Counted from the first letter of the stretch, positions 45,044-57,910 are shown. The stretch: 64,000 nt of DNA from an uncultured Gemmiger sp. (GCA_947629015.1 CANRCB010000001.1:174015-238014), one strand, 5' to 3'. Notes: generated by a model from the letters alone, not told the origin. Numbers and translations: made by a program.

Positions 45044-45937
45044 GTGCTCAGTGTGAACGAACTTGTCAGCAACATCGTGTCCAACCTGCAAACCTTCCAC
45101 CCTTTGCGTGATTCGCTGGATATCCTCATCATCGCCTTCGTGTTTTATGAGCTGTTCCGCTTTGCGCACAAATCCCGCGCCGGGCAGCTTGCCAAGGGCC
45201 TTGTGACCATCCTCGCCTTTGCGGTGGTGGCGTACCTGCTGGATCTGCGCACCGTCAAATGGCTGCTGAGCAACCTGCTCACCGTCGGCTTGACGGCGGC
45301 CATCATCATCTTCCAGCCCGAGATACGCCGCACGCTGGAGCGCATGGGCCAGACCACCGTCTGGGCGGGCAAATTCTTCATCAACCGCCACACAGACCCC
45401 TCTCTGCGCGATACCTGGCGCGGCGCAGTGGTGGCCGTGTGCGATGCCGCCGAGCAGCTTTCAGATACCCATACCGGCGCGCTCATCGTGCTGGAACGCC
45501 GCAGCAACCTGGACGAGATCATCCGCACCGGTACGCCGCTGACCGCAAACGTCATCCCCGAGATGCTGGGCACCATCTTTTATGTCGGCACGCCGCTGCA
45601 CGACGGCGCCGTCATCATACGGGACGGGCGCATCGTGGCGGCGGGGTGCGTGCTGCCGCTTTCCAACAACCTGGAAATGGGCAAAAACATGGGCACGCGC
45701 CACCGCGCGGCGCTCGGCATGAGCGAAAATTCCGATGCCTTCACCGTCGTCGTCAGCGAGGAGACGGGCACCATCTCGCTGACCAAGAACGGCGTGCTCA
45801 TCCGCCGGCTGGACCGGCAGAACCTGTTCAACCTGCTCCAGGAGGAGTTCATCCCCCCCGAGGACGACGCAAAAGAAAAGCGCCCCTTCAGGAAGCGCAA
45901 ACGCCGGAAGGAGGTGGCGGCCGATGCCCGGAAATGA
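45044..45937 (+). CDS. cdaA: Diadenylate cyclase CdaA (DacA)
   Basis: 297 aa. It makes the second messenger cyclic di-AMP from two ATP at the membrane. Three membrane segments lie in the first 85 residues. The DAC domain carries the catalytic LHDGAVIIRDG and GTRHRAALGMSENSDAF (RHR) motifs. Start is a GTG with GGAGGAGGG spacing. It overlaps cdaR by 14 bp, the usual partner gene. Confidence 0.96.
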   Translation: MLSVNELVSNIVSNLQTFHPLRDSLDILIIAFVFYELFRFAHKSRAGQLAKGLVTILAFAVVAYLLDLRTVKWLLSNLLTVGLTAAIIIFQPEIRRTLERMGQTTVWAGKFFINRHTDPSLRDTWRGAVVAVCDAAEQLSDTHTGALIVLERRSNLDEIIRTGTPLTANVIPEMLGTIFYVGTPLHDGAVIIRDGRIVAAGCVLPLSNNLEMGKNMGTRHRAALGMSENSDAFTVVVSEETGTISLTKNGVLIRRLDRQNLFNLLQEEFIPPEDDAKEKRPFRKRKRRKEVAADARK

Positions 45938-47225
45938 ACATCCCGCCGGCCCGCAGCGCGAGACGTACCGCCATGTGATCTGGGACAATCCCGTCTCGCT
46001 GTTCATCATCGCCCTTTTCTGCGCGCTGGTGGCGTGGCTGATCGTAACCATGTATTTTGATACCGGCGGCTCCTACGTCATCACCGACGCCACCGTCAAT
46101 TTCAACTACCAGTCCAGCGCGTACACCGCGCTCGATCTGGACATCATGGAGGAGCCCTCCATCGGCAACGTGCGCGTGCGGGTGGGCGGCAGCAACACCA
46201 TCATCGGCAATATGCACGCCGAGGACATCATGGTCTACCCCAACTACGCCGCTGTTTCCGGCCCGGGGGAGATCACGCTCGGGCTGGAGGCGCGCATCGT
46301 CAACAACGATTATATGAACCAGGGCATCGAGCTCACGGTGGAAAACCCGCAGAGCGTGACGCTTGTGTTTGACAGTGTGACCAGCCGCACCATGCCCGTG
46401 GCCGCCGATACCACCGGCCTGAGCGTGGCCGAGGGCTTTACGCTCAACCGCGTCGCCTGCGTGCCGGCCGAGGTCACGCTGCGCGGCCCCGCCAGCGAGC
46501 TGGAGCGTGTGGCCGCGGTGGCGGCGCCCGTGACGGCGGACAGCGCCCTGGCCGATACCGTGACCATCTCCTCGGTGCTGGAGCTGCGCGACGAGAACGG
46601 CGCCCCGCTTGAGCTGCGCTACACCGCCGCCGATACCGAGACGGCGGACGTGACCATGACGGTCTACCAGGTGCGGGAGCTGCCGCTGGCGGTGGATTTC
46701 ATCGGTACGCCAGTCGGGTTCGACCCCGCCAGCCTCAACTATTCCCTCAGCCGGCAGACGCTGCGCGTGGCCGGCCCGGCCCGCACCGTGAGTACCCTGA
46801 CGGAGCTGGCCGTGACCAGCTTTGACCTTGCGCAGGAGTTCGCCTTTGACCGGGATTACCAGCGCCAGATCCAGCTGCCCGCGGGCATCGTCTCGCAGGA
46901 GGGGCTGGGCAGCGTCACCCTGAGCTTTGATACCTCCGGCATGAGCAGCAAGGCGTTGAACGTCTCCAACATCCGGCTCGTCAACGTGCCGAGCAACTAT
47001 GATGTGACGGTGCTTTCCACCATGCTCGAAGGGGTGCAGCTGTACGGCCCGGCGGCCGAGATCGAGCGCCTGTCCCCCGAGAGCGTACAGATCCAGGTGG
47101 ACTGCCAGAGCCTTGGCCTGACGGCCGGGCAGCAGACGGTGCCGGCCACGGTGCAGATCCCTTCGTCCAAGCGCATCTTCGCCGTCGGCAGCTATACCGT
47201 GGAATGTGAAGTGGTCGAGAAGTGA
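45924..47225 (+). CDS. cdaR: CdaR, YbbR-domain regulator of CdaA
   Basis: 433 aa. One membrane segment at about residues 20-42 (VSLFIIALFCALVAWLIVTMYF) is followed by an extracytoplasmic part with about four YbbR repeats. The Thr/Val-rich content and the placement after cdaA are typical. CdaR binds CdaA and modulates its activity in Bacillus and Listeria. Confidence 0.9.
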   Translation: MPGNEHPAGPQRETYRHVIWDNPVSLFIIALFCALVAWLIVTMYFDTGGSYVITDATVNFNYQSSAYTALDLDIMEEPSIGNVRVRVGGSNTIIGNMHAEDIMVYPNYAAVSGPGEITLGLEARIVNNDYMNQGIELTVENPQSVTLVFDSVTSRTMPVAADTTGLSVAEGFTLNRVACVPAEVTLRGPASELERVAAVAAPVTADSALADTVTISSVLELRDENGAPLELRYTAADTETADVTMTVYQVRELPLAVDFIGTPVGFDPASLNYSLSRQTLRVAGPARTVSTLTELAVTSFDLAQEFAFDRDYQRQIQLPAGIVSQEGLGSVTLSFDTSGMSSKALNVSNIRLVNVPSNYDVTVLSTMLEGVQLYGPAAEIERLSPESVQIQVDCQSLGLTAGQQTVPATVQIPSSKRIFAVGSYTVECEVVEK

Positions 47226-47269
47226 CCCGGTGACGGGGTACGCAGCAGCGGGAGAGGGGGCGCGGCGCC

Positions 47270-48868
47270 ATGCTCTATGTGCGGGATATCCGGGTCCCCC
47301 TGTCCTGCCCGCAGCCGCAGGCCGAAGCCTGCGGCCGGGCGCTGCGCCTGCTCGGCAAACAGGAGCGGGACGCCGTCTGCGGCGTGGCAAAGCTGTCGGT
47401 GGATGCGCGGCACGGCACGCCGCTGCTGGTGTATACCGTGGCGGTGCGCCTTGTGCAGGAGGGTGAGGAATCGGCCCTGGCCGGTTCCTCGCCCTGCGTT
47501 TCTTATGTGCGGGCCGAGCCGCCGTCCTTCGCGTGCGGCACCGCGCCGCTCACCGCGCGGCCGGTGGTGGCGGGCTTTGGCCCGGCGGGGCTGTTTGCGG
47601 CGCTGCTGCTGGCGCGCCACGGCTACCGCCCGCTGGTGCTGGAGCGCGGCCCCGCCATGGCGCGGCGCGTCGAGGCGGTGCGGGCGTTTGAGCGCACCGG
47701 CGTGTTGGACCCCGAGGCCAACGTCCAGTTCGGCGAGGGCGGCGCCGGGACCTTTTCCGACGGCAAGCTCACCACCCGCATCCGGGACCCGCTGTGCGCC
47801 TTTGTCACACAGGAATTCCTGCGCCACGGCGCGCCGCCCGAGATCGCGTGGCAGCAAAAACCCCACATCGGCACCGACCTTCTGCGCGGCGTCATCGCGG
47901 CGCTGCGCGCCGAGATCGAGCGCCTGGGCGGCGAGGTGTGTTTCGATACCCGCCTGACGGGGCTGGATGTCCGCGGCGGCGTTTTGCGCGGCGTGCAGAC
48001 CACCCGCGGCGCCATCGGGTGCGAAAATCTCATCCTGGCCGTCGGCCACAGCGCGCGGGATACCTTCGCGATGCTCGCGCAGGCGGGGGCGGGGCTCGTT
48101 TGCAAGCCGTTTTCCGTCGGCTTCCGGGCGGAGCATCTGCAGGCCGAGGTCGAAAAAAGCCTCTACCACGCTGCGGCCGGGCACCCGGCCCTGCCGCGCG
48201 GGGAATACCAGCTCAGCACCCACATCGGCGGGCGCGGGGTGTACACCTTCTGTATGTGCCCGGGCGGGCAGGTATCGGCCGCTGCCAGCGAGGAGGGCGG
48301 TGTCGTCACCAACGGCATGAGCCTGCACGCGCGGGCCGGCAAAAACGCCAACGCCGCCGTCGTGGTGGGGGTCGACGGTGCCGATTTCGGCGATGACCCC
48401 GCCGCGGCCATCGCCTTCCAGCGCGGCCTTGAGCGGGCGGCCTTTGCCGCCGGGGGCGGGGGCTATGCCGCCCCGGCCGAGACGGCCGCCAGCTTTTTGG
48501 CCGGGCGGGGCAGGCTGGCGCTTGGCGCGGTGCAGCCCAGCTACCCGCGCGGCGTCACACCGTGTGACCTGGGCAGCCTGCTGCCGCCGGAGCTCGCCGC
48601 CGCATTGCGCGCCGGGTACCGGGCGTTCGGCGCAAAGCTGGCAGCCTACCGCGCGCCGGACGCCGTGCTTACCGGGCTGGAAACGCGCACCTCCAGCCCC
48701 GTGCGCATCCCGCGCGGGGAGGGGCTGCAATGTGCCGCCGTCATGGGGCTTTACCCCTGCGGCGAGGGCGCCGGGTACGCCGGCGGCATCATGAGCGCGG
48801 CGGTGGACGGGCTGCGCTGCGCCGCGGCCCTGATGCGGGGGAATGCCCCCGCCAAAGCCGACGCATGA
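47270..48868 (+). CDS. FAD-dependent dehydrogenase (COG2509 type)
   Basis: 532 aa. An N-terminal domain of about 90 residues precedes the FAD-binding Rossmann GFGPAGLFAALLLARHG. The block NVQFGEGGAGTFSDGKLTTRI is typical of the COG2509 flavoproteins, and GEGAGYAGGIMSAAVDG is the C-terminal flavin loop. Reaction and substrate are not established for this group. It is 44 bp downstream of cdaR and 14 bp before an XpaC-like gene. Confidence 0.85.
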   Translation: MLYVRDIRVPLSCPQPQAEACGRALRLLGKQERDAVCGVAKLSVDARHGTPLLVYTVAVRLVQEGEESALAGSSPCVSYVRAEPPSFACGTAPLTARPVVAGFGPAGLFAALLLARHGYRPLVLERGPAMARRVEAVRAFERTGVLDPEANVQFGEGGAGTFSDGKLTTRIRDPLCAFVTQEFLRHGAPPEIAWQQKPHIGTDLLRGVIAALRAEIERLGGEVCFDTRLTGLDVRGGVLRGVQTTRGAIGCENLILAVGHSARDTFAMLAQAGAGLVCKPFSVGFRAEHLQAEVEKSLYHAAAGHPALPRGEYQLSTHIGGRGVYTFCMCPGGQVSAAASEEGGVVTNGMSLHARAGKNANAAVVVGVDGADFGDDPAAAIAFQRGLERAAFAAGGGGYAAPAETAASFLAGRGRLALGAVQPSYPRGVTPCDLGSLLPPELAAALRAGYRAFGAKLAAYRAPDAVLTGLETRTSSPVRIPRGEGLQCAAVMGLYPCGEGAGYAGGIMSAAVDGLRCAAALMRGNAPAKADA

Positions 48869-48882
48869 GGGAGGGGAAGACG

Positions 48883-50070
48883 ATGACGGGACCGGACGGC
48901 CCGCAGAACACGCCGCAAAACACGCCGCGCTATACGCCGGCCGGGTTTGGCGATATCGACGATGCGCTCGACAGCGCCGTGCAGGCCGGCACCCGCTTTG
49001 GCGGCAGGGTGCTGCAAAGCATCGCCGACGCTTTGCAGCGCAGCATCGATGCTTCTGGCGGCGCGGTACGGCCGGATGACGCCGGCCGCATCCGCCGCCG
49101 GCTGGATTGGCGTTTGGCCGGCCGCCAGGGCGGCTGGATGACCGCGGGCGTGTTCGGCTGGATCTTCTTTGGCAGCTTCCTCATCGTCAGTGTCGTGATG
49201 GCGGCGCTGGCCGCGGCCGGCGTACCGGTGCACGGCGTGTACAGCGGGCAGAACGTCCCGGTATTCGGCATCCTGGCCGCCGTGTTCGCGCCGCTCACGG
49301 TGGGCGGCGGCGTGCTGGGCTGGCTGGGCGTCCGCCTTGGCAACTACTACGCCCGCCTGCGGCGGTGCCTCAAAGCGATGTGCGGCTGGACGGCGGATCT
49401 TGCCGGCCTTGCGCGGGCGGCATCGCTGCCCGCCCAGCGCCTGCGCAGGGATCTGCGCAAGGCCGCGGGCAGCGGCGTGCTGGGCAACGCCGCCTACGAT
49501 GACGAGACGGATACCTTTTATCTGGACGCCGCGCTGCGCCCGGTGCCCCCGCAGGAGGCGCCGGCGCCGCAGGCCGGGCCGGAACTTTCCGACAGCGAGC
49601 GTTTTGCCCGGCAGGGCGCGGACTTTTTGGCCTACCTGCGCGGCTGCCGCGGGCGCCTTGGCGCCGACGCGGACGCGGAGCTGGACGCCATGCTGCGCAC
49701 CTGCGGCGCCATCATGGGTTTTGTGCACAACCATCCCGAGCAGCTGCCCCGCGTGCGCCGCTTTGCGGAGTATTATCTGCCCACCACGCGCAAACTGCTG
49801 GATACCGCTCTGGGCCTTGGCGGCGCCGACACCGAAAACGCGCAGACCATCCGGCGCGACATCACCGGCATCCTGCATACCCTCAACACCGCCTACGCGA
49901 ACCTTTACGACGCTTTGCTGCAGGATGTCTCGCTGGATGTCTCGGCCGAGATCGATACGCTGGAGACGATGCTCTGCCAGGACGGCCTGACGCATGGCTT
50001 CGCCAGCGATTTCGGCGCCCGGCCCGGCCGGACGGCGCAGGAAAATACGAAAACAGGGGAAACGATATGA
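48883..50070 (+). CDS. XpaC-like (5-bromo-4-chloroindolyl phosphate hydrolysis family) protein
   Basis: 395 aa. An N-terminal Pro/Asn-rich stretch and two membrane segments (FGWIFFGSFLIVSVVMAALAAAG and PVFGILAAVFAPLTVGGGVLGW) precede a helical C-terminal part with RFAEYYLPTTRKLLDT, the hallmark of XpaC/YceC-like proteins. Function is not known. Start ATG with GAGGGAGGGG. Confidence 0.8.
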   Translation: MTGPDGPQNTPQNTPRYTPAGFGDIDDALDSAVQAGTRFGGRVLQSIADALQRSIDASGGAVRPDDAGRIRRRLDWRLAGRQGGWMTAGVFGWIFFGSFLIVSVVMAALAAAGVPVHGVYSGQNVPVFGILAAVFAPLTVGGGVLGWLGVRLGNYYARLRRCLKAMCGWTADLAGLARAASLPAQRLRRDLRKAAGSGVLGNAAYDDETDTFYLDAALRPVPPQEAPAPQAGPELSDSERFARQGADFLAYLRGCRGRLGADADAELDAMLRTCGAIMGFVHNHPEQLPRVRRFAEYYLPTTRKLLDTALGLGGADTENAQTIRRDITGILHTLNTAYANLYDALLQDVSLDVSAEIDTLETMLCQDGLTHGFASDFGARPGRTAQENTKTGETI

Positions 50071-52111
50071 ACTATCCCGCATGGCAGCTTTCCGCCGCCG
50101 CACAACAGGCCCCGGCCTTACAGCAGGCCGGGTACGGCCCGCTGCTGGCGCGGGTGCTGGCGGCGCGCGGCCTGGCCGACCCGGCAAAGGCCGCCGCCTT
50201 CCTTGGCGCAGGCGAGCCGTTGAGCGACCCGTACCTCCTCAAAGATATGGACAAGGCCGTGGCGCGCATCCGGCAGGCCGTTGAAAACGGGGAACCCATC
50301 GTTGTTTTCGGGGATTATGACGTTGACGGCATCTGTGCCACCGCCATTTTGTATGAACACCTTACCAGTATGGGCGCGCAGGTGCGCTGCAAGCTGCCCA
50401 GCCGGGATGCCGGCGGTTACGGCATCAGCAGCGAGGTGCTGGACGGCCTTGCCGCCAAGGGGTATACCCTTGTCGTCACGGTGGACAACGGCATCTCCGC
50501 CGTGGCCGAGGCCGCGCACGCCAAAGAACTCGGCATCGACATGGTCATCACCGACCACCACCTCCCGCCCGACCCGATGCCCCAGGCCGTCGCCGTCGTG
50601 GACCCCAACCGCCCCGACGACGAAAGCCCCTTCAAGCCGCTGTGCGGCGCGGGGGTGGCCTTCAAGCTGTGCGCCGCGCTGGAGGAGTGTGACCCCGCCG
50701 AGCTCATCGAGCCGTTTGGGGAGTTGGCGGCCATGGGCACCATCGCCGACGTCATGCCCCTGACGGGGGAGAACCGCACCCTTGTGCGGGAGGGACTTGC
50801 CGCTCTGCGCGATACCATGCGCCCCGGCCTGCAGGCCCTTTTGGAGGCCAGCGGCTACACCGGGCGGCCCATCACCGCCGATACCGTCAGCTTCGGCCTG
50901 GCGCCGCGCCTGAACGCCGCCGGCCGCATGGACAACGCCGCCGTGGCCCTCAAGCTGCTTTTGTGCGAAAACGAGGAGCAGGCCACCGGCATCGCCGCGC
51001 GCCTTGCCGAGATCAACACCGAACGCCAGGCCGCGGAACAGAAGATCTTCGCCGCCGCGCAGGCCCAGCTCGCGGCCGACCCCGCCCGCCTGCGGGACCG
51101 CGTCATCGTCGTCGCGGGGGACGGCTGGCACGGCGGGGTCATCGGCATCGTGGCCAGCCGGTTGTGCGAGCAGTACGGCCGCCCCGTCATCGTCATCACC
51201 CTGCAGGACGGCGAGGGCCGCGGCAGCGGCCGCGCACCGGCCGGTTTCAACCTGCACGCGGCGCTGGCGGCCTGTTCGCAGTATCTCATCCGCTACGGCG
51301 GGCACGCGGCGGCCGCCGGGCTGACGATCGAGGAGGAGAACCTGCCCGCCTTCCGCGCCGCGCTGGACCGCTTTGCCCGCGAGGCAGGCCCCGCGCCGGC
51401 GCCGCGCACCCTGGCGCTGGATGCCGCCGTCGCCCTTTCGGAGCTCAGCCTGCCCGCCGTGGAGGAGCTGGGGCGCATGGCCCCGTTTGGCAGCGGCAAC
51501 CCGCAGCCGCTGCTGCTCATCCGGGATGCCGTTGTGGACGGCGTCTGGCCGCTGGGCAGCGAGGGCCGCCACACCCGTGTGCGGCTGCGCCAGGGCGGGG
51601 ATACGCTGTTCGTCTCCTTTTTCGGCACGCCGCCGGCGCTGTTCGCCTACCCGCCGGGCAGCGCGGTGGAGGCGGCCGTCGAGCTCAGCATCTACAGCGG
51701 GCGCAGCGGGCCGGCCGTCTCGGCGCAGGGCCGGGCGATACGCCCGGCCGGGCTGGGCAACCTTGCGTGTGAGCAGGCGGCCCGGTTCGAGGCGTTTTTG
51801 GGCGGCGCGCCCCTGCCGCCGGAACAGGCAAAGCAGTTTTTGCCCGCCCGCGCCGATACGGTGGCGCTGTACCGCCGCATCCAGGGCGGGGGCGTGCTGG
51901 AGGGGGATCTGCAGCCGGTCTTTGCGGCCGCCGGGCCGCAGGATACGGGCAAGGTGCTGGCAAGCCTGGCCGCCCTGCGCGAGCTGGGCCTTGTCGAAAC
52001 GCAGCAGGGGCGGTATCTGCCCGCGCAGGTCACGGGCAAACGCGACCTGGCCGCCGCCCCGGTGCTGCAAAAGCTGGCGGCACTCGCCGCGCAGCAAAGT
52101 GAGGGATCGTA

Positions 52112-52112
<1 letters not shown>
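50067..52112 (+). CDS. recJ: Single-stranded-DNA exonuclease RecJ
   Basis: 681 aa. It degrades single-stranded DNA 5' to 3' in repair. DHH phosphoesterase motifs VVFGDYDVDGICATA and VITDHHLPPD are present, followed by GRGSGRAP and GHAAAAGLTIE of the DHHA1 domain. An OB fold follows. Overlaps both neighbours (ATGA and TAATG). Confidence 0.95.
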
Positions 52113-54304
<2,192 letters not shown>

Positions 54305-54330
54305 GCCGGAACAAAAAAGGAGGGAACGCC

Positions 54331-54810
54331 ATGCGCGCCGTATTGCAGCGCGTCAGCGCCGCGCAGGTGGTCGTCAACGGCGGGGCGCCGCGCGCCATCG
54401 GCCCGGGGCTTGCCATCCTGCTGGGCGTCAAGGATACCGACACCGCCGCCGATGTGCCCAAGCTCGCCGAAAAATGCGCCCACCTGCGCATCTTTGACGA
54501 TGCCGACGGCAAGCTGAACCTCAGCGCCGTGCAGCTGGGGCATGAGGCCCTGGTCGTGAGCAATTTCACCCTCTACGGTGACACCGCGCACGGCCGCCGC
54601 CCCGGCTTCACCCACGCCGCCGCCGGCGCGCAGGCCAACGCCCTGTATGAGCTGTTTTTGCAGGAGCTTGGCAAACAGGGCCTGAAAGCCGTCCGACATG
54701 GGGAGTTCGGGGCCGATATGCAGCTCACGCTCACCAACGACGGCCCCATCACGCTGATTTTGGACACCGACGATTGGAAACACACACCCGGCGGGAGGCA
54801 GATACCATGA
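54331..54810 (+). CDS. dtd: D-aminoacyl-tRNA deacylase
   Basis: 159 aa. It removes D-amino acids from tRNA. The catalytic SNFTLYGD block and the C-terminal NDGPITLILDT motif are visible. Placed after rel, as in most Firmicutes. Start ATG with AAGGAGGG. Confidence 0.95.
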   Translation: MRAVLQRVSAAQVVVNGGAPRAIGPGLAILLGVKDTDTAADVPKLAEKCAHLRIFDDADGKLNLSAVQLGHEALVVSNFTLYGDTAHGRRPGFTHAAAGAQANALYELFLQELGKQGLKAVRHGEFGADMQLTLTNDGPITLILDTDDWKHTPGGRQIP

Positions 54811-55415
54811 ACCTTGTACACATCCCCGGCCCGGCCGTGATGGGCACCAACACCTTCCTGCTCATCACCGAGGGGCACCGCGCCGCCGCCATCGACCCGG
54901 CGGCCCCCGCCGAGCGCTACCGGCGGGAGCTTGCCGCGCACGGCGCCGCCCTCAAGGCCATTTTCCTGACCCACGGCCACTATGACCATGTCGGCGCCGC
55001 CGTCCGGCTGGCCGCCGATACCGGGGCCGATATCTACCTTGACCCCGCCGACGTAAAAGGGGACAGGCTGTTCCCGCTGTCCTGGCAGGACGCGGCCTTC
55101 AAGCCCTACCCGGCGGGCGGGACGATGGCGCTGGACGAGCTTTCCTTCCGGTTCTGGCACACGCCGGGGCATACGCCGGGCAGCTGGTGCATCTATGTAG
55201 AAGGGCTGCTGTTTGCCGGCGATACGCTGTTTGCCGGCTCCTGCGGGCGGGTGGATCTCGCGGGCGGCAGCCGGGAAGAGATGCAGGCGAGCATGGCGCT
55301 GCTCAAAAACCTGCCGCTGCCGGACGCAACGCGCGTGTTCCCCGGGCACGGCTCCTTCACGACCCTTGGCGCGGAGCGGGAAAACAACCCCTATCTGCAA
55401 GGGCTTTGGCTGTAA
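54807..55415 (+). CDS. MBL-fold metallo-hydrolase
   Basis: 202 aa. The metal-binding motif THGHYDHVG (about residues 54-62), HTPGHTPGSW and PGHGSFTTLG are those of the glyoxalase II-like metallo-beta-lactamase fold. Substrate unknown. The ATG overlaps the dtd stop, and the gene lies between dtd and hemZ in the usual Clostridia order. Confidence 0.9.
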   Translation: MNLVHIPGPAVMGTNTFLLITEGHRAAAIDPAAPAERYRRELAAHGAALKAIFLTHGHYDHVGAAVRLAADTGADIYLDPADVKGDRLFPLSWQDAAFKPYPAGGTMALDELSFRFWHTPGHTPGSWCIYVEGLLFAGDTLFAGSCGRVDLAGGSREEMQASMALLKNLPLPDATRVFPGHGSFTTLGAERENNPYLQGLWL

Positions 55416-55444
55416 AAAAACACGGGTGGCAAGGGGGCGGTGGT

Positions 55445-56911
55445 ATGCAGCTTGTGCTGCGCGGCGCGGCGGGCTATGAGGCCGAAAACACCGCCCGCCT
55501 GTTTTTCCCCGCCGCCGTGCGCACAAAAGACCCGGACCCCGCCGGGAACCTTGTGCTGGCGCTGGCGGGGCCACACGCGCTGCTGGCGCTGCTGCGCCGC
55601 GGCGGGCGCACAAGCTGGCGGGCGCAGGCCGTGCCGGCCGGCCAAAGCGCGGGGGAGGGCGAGTATGCTTTGTGCCGGCTGCTGTACACGCTGCTGTGCG
55701 CGGGCACCGGCCGCCGCCCGCCCTGGGGCATGATGACCGGCGTGCGCCCGGTGCGCATCATCCACGATATGCGCGCCGCGGGCGAAAGCGAAGCCGCGAT
55801 ACAAGCCCGCTTTCTGGAGCATTTCGCGTGTACGCCGCAAAAATTCGACTTGGCTTTGCAGATCGCCGACCGGCAGCGCCCGGTGCTGGACACCGCGCAG
55901 GGGCGCGATTGCAGCGTGTATGTGGGCATCCCGTTCTGCCCGAGCCGGTGCAGCTATTGCAGCTTTGTCTCCCGCTCGGTGGCGCAGCCGGGCGTGCGGG
56001 CGCTGATGGCGCCGTATGTCGACCGCCTCTGCGCGGAGCTTGGCGCCATCCGCAATACCGTGCGCGCCTGCGGGCTGCGCGTGCGCACGCTGTATGTGGG
56101 CGGCGGCACGCCCACCAGCCTGCCGGCGCCCCTGCTGGAGCGGCTGCTGCGCTGCCTTGCCGACTGTTTTGACCTGCCCGCCTTGCAGGAATACACCGTC
56201 GAGGCCGGCCGGCCGGACTGCACCGACGCCGAAAAGCTGCGCCTGCTCAAACGATACGGCGTGACGCGCCTCTCCGTCAACCCGCAGACCTTTTCCGATA
56301 CGGTGCTGCAGACCATCGGCCGCCGGCACACCGCGCAGGACATCCTGGATTGCTACGCCGCCGCCCGCGCCGCGGGGCACGCCAACATCAACATGGACCT
56401 CATCGCCGGGCTGCCCGGCGATACCCCGGACGGCTTTGCCCAAAGCCTGCAAACGGCCATCGCCCTCAAACCGGAAAACATCACCGTGCACACCCTTACC
56501 CTCAAGCGCGCGTCCGACCTTGCGCAGCAGGGCGGCGGGGCAGAGGGCGATGTCGGCGCCATGCTCGCGCGGTGCGGCGCCCTTGCGCAGGCGGGGTATG
56601 TGCCCTACTACCTCTACCGCCAGAAGGGCACGCTGCAAAACCTGGAAAACGTCGGCTGGTGTTTGCCCGGCCGCGAAGGGCTGTACAACATCTACATCAT
56701 GGAGGAAGTGCACACCATCCTCGCGGCGGGGGCGGGCGGCTCCACCAAGCTGGTGCAGCCCGGCCGGCGCCACGGGCGCATCCGCCGCATCTACAACTGC
56801 AAATACCCACAGGAATATCTGGCGCGCACCGATGCCGTGCCCGCCACACAAAAAGAGGTGAGCGAGTTTTATGCCCAATATCCAACCGCCCAAACGCCTT
56901 GTCGGCCATGA
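55445..56911 (+). CDS. hemZ: HemZ-type radical SAM protein
   Basis: 488 aa. The N-terminal 150 residues are specific to HemZ (PPWGMMTGVRPVRIIHDM). The radical SAM cluster CPSRCSYC lies at about 165-172, with YVGGGTPTS and NMDLIAGLPGDT following. HemZ is related to HemN coproporphyrinogen dehydrogenase; in Clostridia its role in haem synthesis is doubtful. The upstream in-frame extension overlaps the MBL gene and is not used. Overlaps the next gene by 41 bp. Confidence 0.9.
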   Translation: MQLVLRGAAGYEAENTARLFFPAAVRTKDPDPAGNLVLALAGPHALLALLRRGGRTSWRAQAVPAGQSAGEGEYALCRLLYTLLCAGTGRRPPWGMMTGVRPVRIIHDMRAAGESEAAIQARFLEHFACTPQKFDLALQIADRQRPVLDTAQGRDCSVYVGIPFCPSRCSYCSFVSRSVAQPGVRALMAPYVDRLCAELGAIRNTVRACGLRVRTLYVGGGTPTSLPAPLLERLLRCLADCFDLPALQEYTVEAGRPDCTDAEKLRLLKRYGVTRLSVNPQTFSDTVLQTIGRRHTAQDILDCYAAARAAGHANINMDLIAGLPGDTPDGFAQSLQTAIALKPENITVHTLTLKRASDLAQQGGGAEGDVGAMLARCGALAQAGYVPYYLYRQKGTLQNLENVGWCLPGREGLYNIYIMEEVHTILAAGAGGSTKLVQPGRRHGRIRRIYNCKYPQEYLARTDAVPATQKEVSEFYAQYPTAQTPCRP

Positions 56912-57800
56912 ATTGATCGCCTTCGCCGCGCGCGACGCCGCCGGGTTCGTCGATTTTTGTGAGCGGGACTATGCCGCGCGCATCCGGGCGGCCGCGGCCG
57001 CCATCCTTGCCAGCGGCGCCCGCCTCGTGATGCTCACCGGGCCCTCCGGCACCGGCAAAACGACCTCCGCCAACCGCCTTGCGCAGGCCATCCGGGAGGC
57101 GGGGCACCGGTGCGCCGTGGTCAGTTTGGATGACTTTTTCGTCGGGGAAGGCAAATACCCCCGCCGCCCCGACGGCAAGGATGACTATGAGTGCCCCGAA
57201 GCGCTCGACCTGCCGCGCCTGCACGCCTTTTTGCAGGAGCTGGCCGCCACCGGCCGCGCCGAGGGGCCCGTGTTCGATTTCCTCACCCAGCGCCCGTCCG
57301 GCCAGACGCGCCGGGTGGACTGTGCCGGCGGCGTGGCCATCATCGAGGGGCTGCACGCGCTCAACCCGCTGCTGGCCGAGGGCCTGCCGCAGAGCGCGCT
57401 GTTCAACGTATACGCCGGCCTGCGGGAGGAATACGCCACCCCCGGCAGCGGCGGGCGGCTGAAAACGCGGGAGATGCGCCTGGCGCGCCGCATCACGCGG
57501 GACCACCGGTTCCGCGGCCACGCGCCGGAGTTCACGCTGGCGCTGTGGGGGCACGTCTGTGATTCCGAGCGGTGCTATGTGCAGGCGTTCCGCCCCCGCG
57601 CCGACCTTTTGCTGGACACGGCCTTCAGCTATGAGCCGTGCCTTTGGGCGGCCTGCCTGAACGCCCTGGCCGGCGAGACGGCGCCCGCCTATGCCGCGCG
57701 CTTTGCCGCCTTGTGCAGCGAGTTCGCGGCCTTCCCCCCGCTGCCGCCGGACCTTGTGCCGGCCGACAGTATGCTGCGGGAATTCATCGGCCCGCGCTGA
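56871..57800 (+). CDS. Uridine kinase-like nucleoside kinase
   Basis: 309 aa. Walker A TGPSGTGKTT lies at about 56-65, SLDDFFVGEGKYPRR at 90-105 and a VAIIEGLHALNPLL block at about 160-173, as in the uridine kinase/phosphoribulokinase family. The N-terminus before the kinase core is about 50 residues, shorter than in threonyl-tRNA-like fused forms. The start ATG follows AGAGGTGAG. Substrate not certain. Confidence 0.88.
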   Translation: MPNIQPPKRLVGHELIAFAARDAAGFVDFCERDYAARIRAAAAAILASGARLVMLTGPSGTGKTTSANRLAQAIREAGHRCAVVSLDDFFVGEGKYPRRPDGKDDYECPEALDLPRLHAFLQELAATGRAEGPVFDFLTQRPSGQTRRVDCAGGVAIIEGLHALNPLLAEGLPQSALFNVYAGLREEYATPGSGGRLKTREMRLARRITRDHRFRGHAPEFTLALWGHVCDSERCYVQAFRPRADLLLDTAFSYEPCLWAACLNALAGETAPAYAARFAALCSEFAAFPPLPPDLVPADSMLREFIGPR

Positions 57801-57827
57801 CCGCTGCGGCGGGCGGAAAAATGCGCG

Positions 57828-57856
57828 TTGCATTATCGCTGCGGATTTGCTATAAT
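57828..57856 (+). promoter_or_regulatory. Promoter of the zinc-ribbon gene
   Basis: TTGCAT (57828-57833), 17 bp, TATAAT (57851-57856), with extended TGC before the -10. Confidence 0.75.
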
Positions 57857-57910
57857 ACCCACAAAGGCCGCAAAAAATGGCCAAATAGAAAAGCTGCGAG
57901 GTGTTGACAA